Assembly: GCA_903813345.2 (NCBI GenBank)
Contig: CAIIXF020000010.1
Location: 23,107,740-23,169,739, forward strand
Source: Owenia fusiformis
Lineage: Eukaryota; Annelida; Polychaeta; Sabellida; Oweniidae
DNA: 62,000 nucleotides
Direction of reading: 5' to 3'
Shown here: in pieces, positions 58,387-62,000 of the stretch
How positions within the stretch are numbered: position 1 is the stretch's first letter
How the letters are laid out: every line of letters starts with the position of its first letter
Translations under genes and position numbers: made by a program
Notes under the pieces: generated by a model
The model's database searches: none
Told to the model about the DNA's origin: nothing
What the model saw: only the letters and a program-made list of their open reading frames with translations

Positions 58387-58756
58387 CAGGGTGGTCAAAA
58401 AGAGCTATATACTTTTGATTTGTTCTCATTTATTTATTTGTTGATTTTCTGTCAAACCTCAGCAAATCATAGTAGATTGAAATGGAAAAAATGTTATCCT
58501 CTTAAATAGTTTCAGGTTTCCATATTGCTCCAATACTGCGCATGCTTGCACACGGACACTGATATTGTCCAACACTTTGCCTAGCATGGTATTTGATAAT
58601 CTTCTGATCTGACGTTTAGTGTTGTTCTTTAACTCTTCGATGGTTAACATCTACCCGATTTTTGAGGTATCCCAAGTGTCCGTTTGCAAGCAGTAATGGG
58701 GCAAAATGTTGTTTCAAAATCAAAAGTGTATACATATCTCCTTTTCGACCACCTTG
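58387..58756 (-). mobile_element. Short mariner-like element with transposase tail
   Basis: Ends CAGGGTGGTCAAAAAGAGC and GACCACCTTG (inverted, TA flanks at 58385-58386 and 58757-58758); subterminal ATATACTTTTGAT repeats inverted as TCAAAAGTGTATA. The minus strand 58650-58459 reads NTMLGKVLDNISVRVQACAV, matching the C-terminal end of Tc1/mariner transposases (the helix with RVQAC/RLQEC). Internally deleted, about 370 bp. Confidence 0.75.
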
Positions 58757-58759
58757 TAT

Positions 58760-60640
58760 GTAGTCCCGTTGAGAAAATTATAGTCTTGTATCAAGTGACC
58801 GTGACTTCTAAGCTCAAAAAGCGAAGCTGGGCGAAGGAGATAGATCATGAGGCAAGGCGAACACATTTATTCGAGGCAAATTGACTTGTCTGAGAAATAG
58901 CTCCTTTTATCAGAAAATTAAGTAAAGGTTTCAAAGATTCTGGTGGATTTAGTCCTGCGAAGTATAACATGTTGTTAATTGCAAAAATATTCATCTTATT
59001 ACTCAAAACAAGTCTTTGAAAAACAAAATTTGAAAAAGCTCTATTAGTATCTGTTAATTATAAATATGGCAAATATTAATATTTCAGATGCACGATCATA
59101 TTCCAATTACAAATATTTAACACTGACTTTTAAATACAGTCTCCTCCAAAGGTTTGACAACTCCGTATTTTGATTGCATGCCTGTTACTTTTAAGTTGGG
59201 GGTGTATATCATAACACGGTCGACTCCAACTCATATTCATGCAGTCAGATTCAGAATCAGAAAAATCGGAGGGCATCGACGGTGATTAGTTGATACGGTT
59301 TTGAATAATATGGAATTTATTTTATAATGGTATACTGATAAAATCAGAATGATAATTGTATAAAACGTAGTTAATTAGGATCTATTTCATCATCCTTCTC
59401 TTTCTTGCATAGAGTTCAACAATAAGGCAATCTCATTTTTCTCCTTGCTTGATGAATGATAGGTAAATTATATGAGCGCACTTTTAAAGAAAAATTAGTT
59501 ACCCATGGCGAAGGTGATATATTTATAGAACAAAAAGGTTGATAGATGTTATAATAATATCTAGGAAATGATTTCAGTTGTTTCTCGTTTTTCATTAATT
59601 TTCCATAAATATAAGAAACAATAAAAAGGATCGTCACTTTAAATATGGATAATTAAATGCTTCATAAAGGGCGTATTTGTAGCAAACACATGAAATATAA
59701 GAAATTGAACATGCATCAATGAGGCAATGCAATGCCCCTTGTTATATTAGTTCTGGGTGCTCAACAACGACCCCCTGAGTTTTTCATGGCAAATATACTA
59801 GAGTGACTTTTCGTGGTTCAGCACTCATAATATATTTTCTTTTTACGATTAGTTTTATATCAACGCAAACTGCATCTCTCCAAAACTTTCTCAATGCTCA
59901 TAGCTTTAACTGGAAGCGAGGGAGGCGATTGATTTATGTCATTGTCTATGCTGTGAATAAGAATTCGTAATTTTACCGATAGACCGTGCGAAATAAGTCA
60001 CTGGAGGAAAATTCCCGTATCATTACTTCTGAAATAAATCGCTAAAAATGTTCTCATATCTCGTGAATGCAGTGAAATAACAGTATGTGACCCATAAACC
60101 ACAACCACATTTTGGATCTCAATAATCGTTGCTACTAACGGGCGGCCGTTCGTTGGGATGTATTTCACTGGAATAATCAAAGTTAGATGCTTCTAAAGGC
60201 ACGATGTGTTTTAAACAGTTCCTCCCATATCTTCATTTTTATTTTTTGTTGCTATTGTAGCTCATTGTCGTATCAGCTCGGAGAACGGCAAGAGAAATAT
60301 ATTGCTTGGAATTACAAATAAACATGCTAAATACACATTAGTATATTTCATTTTGACTGCATTTTTTGTTTTCCTTTGCAGCTTAAAAGCACTGAGACGA
60401 TTTTGAGGAAAGGACTTTTTTAGCCCATAGTCTAAAAATGGAGAATTGAATATTTATTTCTATCTATTCATTGATATTCTCTAAAAAATTGAAATTGAAG
60501 ATATAGAGGTTATTTAATGGTAGGTTTTTGATACAGGGTATATCTTAGGGAAATACAAATAATTATATCTACCCGAGGGACCATTAAAGATACAAACAAA
60601 AATATAATCAAAACATGAATATTTTATCTCAATTTAAAGT
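58760..60640. other. Intergenic, nothing recognised
   Basis: AT-rich, no coding, RNA or repeat signal that I can support. Confidence 0.4.
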
Positions 60641-60654
60641 TCTTAACATTTATT

Positions 60655-61350
60655 TAAGAAATATAGACCGAAGAGCAGGGGTAATATTGTCGAATACACC
60701 CCGCAGGGCTAGGCATAAACGTTTTCTGTACCCCGAACGGCCGAAAGGAGTGAGGAGTTCGACAGCTTTTGTGCCTGGCCCTAAGGGATGTATTCGACGA
60801 TATTACACCGGTGATCTGAGGTCTAAATTACGATTCGAACATGAAAACTCACCAAAATGTTTCGAATATTCATTATGGTCCGCCATTACTACGGTCCACC
60901 GTTATGACGTCACACATTACTCGTATTACCAGGGTTATTGCTCGCTAATATGCCTCGGATGAAATATTGACTTTGTTCACAGTTTATAGAAGGCGTGAAT
61001 ACAGTCATGTTCGAATTAAGAAATATAGACCGAAGAGCAGGGCTACCATTTTCGAATACAGGGCTTGGCACAAACGTTTTCTGTACCCCGAACGACCGAA
61101 GGGGTGTATTCGAAAATGGTAGCCCTGCTCTTAGGTCTATATTACGATTCAAACATGAAAACTCACCAGAATATTGCAAAATCGTCAATTCTGATGTTCA
61201 TTTCCACTTTTTTCATTTCTACTTCCGGTTGAGCTTTTGCACTGAACGAAACACTTAGTACAGAGCCAGGGCATTGATCTCGGATATGCCCTGGGTGAAA
61301 CATTGACTTTGTTCACAGTTTATAGAAGGCGTGAATACAGTCATGTTCGA
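60655..61350. repeat. Two tandem copies of a long hairpin-forming repeat
   Basis: Copy 1 (about 60655-60860) and copy 2 (about 61015-61175) each start AAGAAATATAGACCGAAGAG and end near AACATGAAAACTCACCA. Arms in copy 2 (CTACCATTTTCGAATACA and its exact complement) form a stem of about 40 bp with a 40-nt loop containing TTTTCTGTACCCCGAACG. Flank GTTTATAGAAGGCGTGAATA occurs at 60984 and 61318, so the duplicated unit is about 335-350 bp. Arms of copy 1 differ from copy 2 yet still pair. Confidence 0.75.
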
Positions 61351-62000
61351 AACACTATGGGATAATGGGAGTATGGGATGAGACGTTATATATTCTTTGT
61401 TCTGAAAATATGAGATACAAGTAAAAATTAAAACCTCCGAAACGTTTCAATTCAAAAGACTTGTAGAATGGAGCGCTAAAATAGAAATTAAAACAAATAT
61501 GTTCTTTTGTATTTTCGAACAGCAAATAACTTCACTAAGGTTACAGCACAGCAAAAAAATACAGCAAAGATAGTCAGTTCTAAAATTGAATTCAAACAAT
61601 AAAAATAACCATCATCCACTCACGGCATCTACTCCCCGTTGTAAAGGATTGCCAATTAAACGTAGTATAGATAAGTATCTCTCTCAATTCTGGAATTCGG
61701 CAAGCAATGACTCTTTTCCGTCTTGTTTCATTTGAAGATACATGCAAGATGTGCGATGCCACGTATTTGTAATCGATCAGTTAGTCAAACCTCATTGGGA
61801 ATATTATGAAGGTCCCATTATTTATATTAATCTTTCAATTAATCCTCAACTGATTAGCAGGTTTAAATAATTGAAAAAAATGAAAACTAGTTTGTCATCG
61901 TTGAAGATTCCTCCCTTAGGAGGAGTGTTGTATTAAGAGAGAAGGATGCCTCAAGGGATACACAGATCAATATTCGTCATTCATGGAATTAACCTATACA
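61351..62000. other. Window end, no feature
   Basis: AT-rich sequence without a supported gene or repeat. Confidence 0.4.

Overview
This is a 62 kb piece of an animal nuclear genome. It is AT-rich, its genes are split by GT-AG introns, there are no bacterial-type operons, and transposon debris is dense. The gene families (nonclassical cadherin, UBAP2/UBAP2L-lingerer, NAT8-like acetyltransferase, aquaglyceroporin) and the dispersed MITE-type repeats fit an invertebrate, most likely a lophotrochozoan such as a mollusc, but the sequence alone does not settle the phylum.

Layout. (1) 1-5405 (+): the 3' end of a nonclassical cadherin gene, eight exons joined in one frame, with cadherin repeats, a membrane-proximal domain, one TM segment and a short acidic tail. 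(2) 5.4-15.3 kb: no protein gene; minisatellites, palindromic (foldback) elements and two TIR elements with readable target-site duplications. (3) 15309-15977 (-): an intact single-exon NAT8/camello-type GNAT acetyltransferase. (4) 16-21 kb: nested palindromic transposons. (5) About 21.3-43.5 kb (+): a complete UBAP2L/lingerer gene, 21 coding exons, 1349 aa, with a candidate promoter and non-coding first exon near 21.3 kb. (6) 44122-52071 (-): a complete seven-exon, 322 aa aquaglyceroporin gene convergent with UBAP2L. (7) 52-62 kb: no convincing gene; two mariner-like remnants and a duplicated long hairpin.

The most notable content is inside the UBAP2L introns. Thirteen copies of two box C/D snoRNA families (family A about 70-86 nt, family B about 65-77 nt) lie almost one per intron. 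They have conserved C boxes, D boxes, D' guides and compensated terminal stems; three or four copies look degenerate. From memory, vertebrate UBAP2 also hosts box C/D snoRNAs (SNORD121A/B), so the host-guest relation may be ancient while the copies here expanded locally.

The transposon record is unusually legible. An empty site preserved in the opposite arm of a palindrome proves a 6-bp target duplication for one element. A MULE-like element has a perfect 9-bp duplication. An L1/Tx1-type LINE with a 14-bp duplication sits in the UBAP2L intron 19. Three unrelated-looking repeat families share ends of the type CTGYCAAC and bodies built from short degenerate words.
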